The position numbers were made by a program, and so were the translations under genes. The notes below the pieces were generated by a model. That model was not told the origin of the DNA. It did not search any database and saw only the letters and a list, made by a program, of their open reading frames with translations. This document shows positions 63,797-64,000 of a stretch of 64,000 bases of DNA, piece by piece (the stretch's first letter is position 1; each line of letters starts with the position of its first letter). This DNA comes from Roseibium sp. Sym1. Its GTDB lineage: Bacteria > Pseudomonadota > Alphaproteobacteria > Rhizobiales > Stappiaceae. The stretch covers positions 2,702,501 through 2,766,500 of the forward strand of contig NZ_CP114786.1 in assembly GCF_027359675.1 (NCBI RefSeq), written 5' to 3'.

Positions 63797-64000
63797 TTAG
63801 CGGTATTCGCCTGCGTATTTTTCAACGAGAGCGATGTTCGCCTTGGTGACGAAACCCGGGCCGGAGTTGATGGAGTTGCCCGGAACCACGCCGTAACGGG
63901 CAAGGTTCGTCAGGATCACCACCGGCAGGTAGCCCTGCAGGTAAGGCTGCTGGTCGATGGCAAAGGCGATCACGTCGGACTTGATCGCTTCGGCGATTTC
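63797..64000 (-). CDS. Periplasmic sugar/inositol-binding protein (3' end; start lies beyond window)
   Basis: The last 67 residues are visible, ending KANIALVEKYAGEYR then TAA. The segment DVIAFAIDQQPYLQGYLPVV is the conserved hinge/C-lobe motif of CUT2-type (ribose-binding-like) receptors, followed by VILTNLARYGVVPG. It is the first gene of the inositol transport operon that continues downstream with permease and ATPase. Its promoter lies outside the window. Confidence 0.88.
   Translation of the reverse strand, partial: EIAEAIKSDVIAFAIDQQPYLQGYLPVVILTNLARYGVVPGNSINSGPGFVTKANIALVEKYAGEYR

Overview
This 64 kb window is high-GC chromosomal DNA from an alphaproteobacterium. Gene content (non-pyrrolysine MttB homologue, dimethylglycine-dehydrogenase-like flavoprotein, DddP-family M24 protein, aglEFGK-type sugar transporter, iolBEDC with an IolC-DUF2090 fusion, CUT2 inositol-type ABC transporter, PilZ-tailed chemoreceptor) fits a marine Hyphomicrobiales/Rhizobiales member such as Roseibium/Labrenzia/Stappia. 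That placement is inference; no rRNA or tRNA gene was seen to confirm it. No phage, complete insertion sequence or CRISPR array was found.

Layout. 0-9.5 kb is mostly housekeeping: small secreted and membrane proteins, Tex, a TetR regulator, a RecD/Dda-like helicase, a desaturase overlapping a PhnD-like binding protein, and a small periplasmic protein. 9.6-16.4 kb is a one-carbon/quaternary-amine-like block: DddP-family protein, DMG-dehydrogenase/GcvT fusion and MttB homologue on the minus strand, then on the plus strand a phosphotransferase-fold protein lacking key catalytic residues and a remnant of an ABC ATPase gene. 16.5-23 kb holds gnd, a cluster of intergenic repeats including a MITE-like element, a small-molecule catabolic cluster (TIM-barrel isomerase, hydroxyacid dehydrogenase, VOC protein) with a divergent LysR regulator, and an orphan betaine-type binding protein.

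23-38.2 kb is the most distinctive region: a complete type I secretion locus. A 1963-residue RTX/cadherin-like protein with seven nearly identical 104-residue repeats is flanked by two tandem ABC half-transporters whose nucleotide-binding motifs are both degenerate, an HlyD adaptor, a TolC outer-membrane protein and a membrane GGDEF-EAL protein. It looks like a c-di-GMP-linked surface or secreted adhesin system with an unusual secretion ATPase pair.

38.8-46 kb has a GntR regulator, a LacI regulator and an alpha-glucoside-type ABC operon (aglEFGK without aglA). A palindrome in front of aglE recurs exactly, as its reverse complement, in front of the sugar kinase gene at 52.3 kb, suggesting a shared regulon. 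46-49.2 kb encodes a small FtsX/MacB-like ABC system with a His-rich PCuAC-like periplasmic protein, probably for metal or redox homeostasis. 49.3-53.2 kb holds phoA with a Pho-box-like promoter, a DeoR regulator with a paired palindromic operator, and the kinase. A PilZ-tailed chemoreceptor follows. From 55.9 kb to the right edge a single minus-strand operon reads, in transcription order: binding protein (cut by the edge), permease, ATPase, iolC, iolD, iolE, iolB, for uptake and catabolism of inositol. idhA/iolG and iolA are not in the window.
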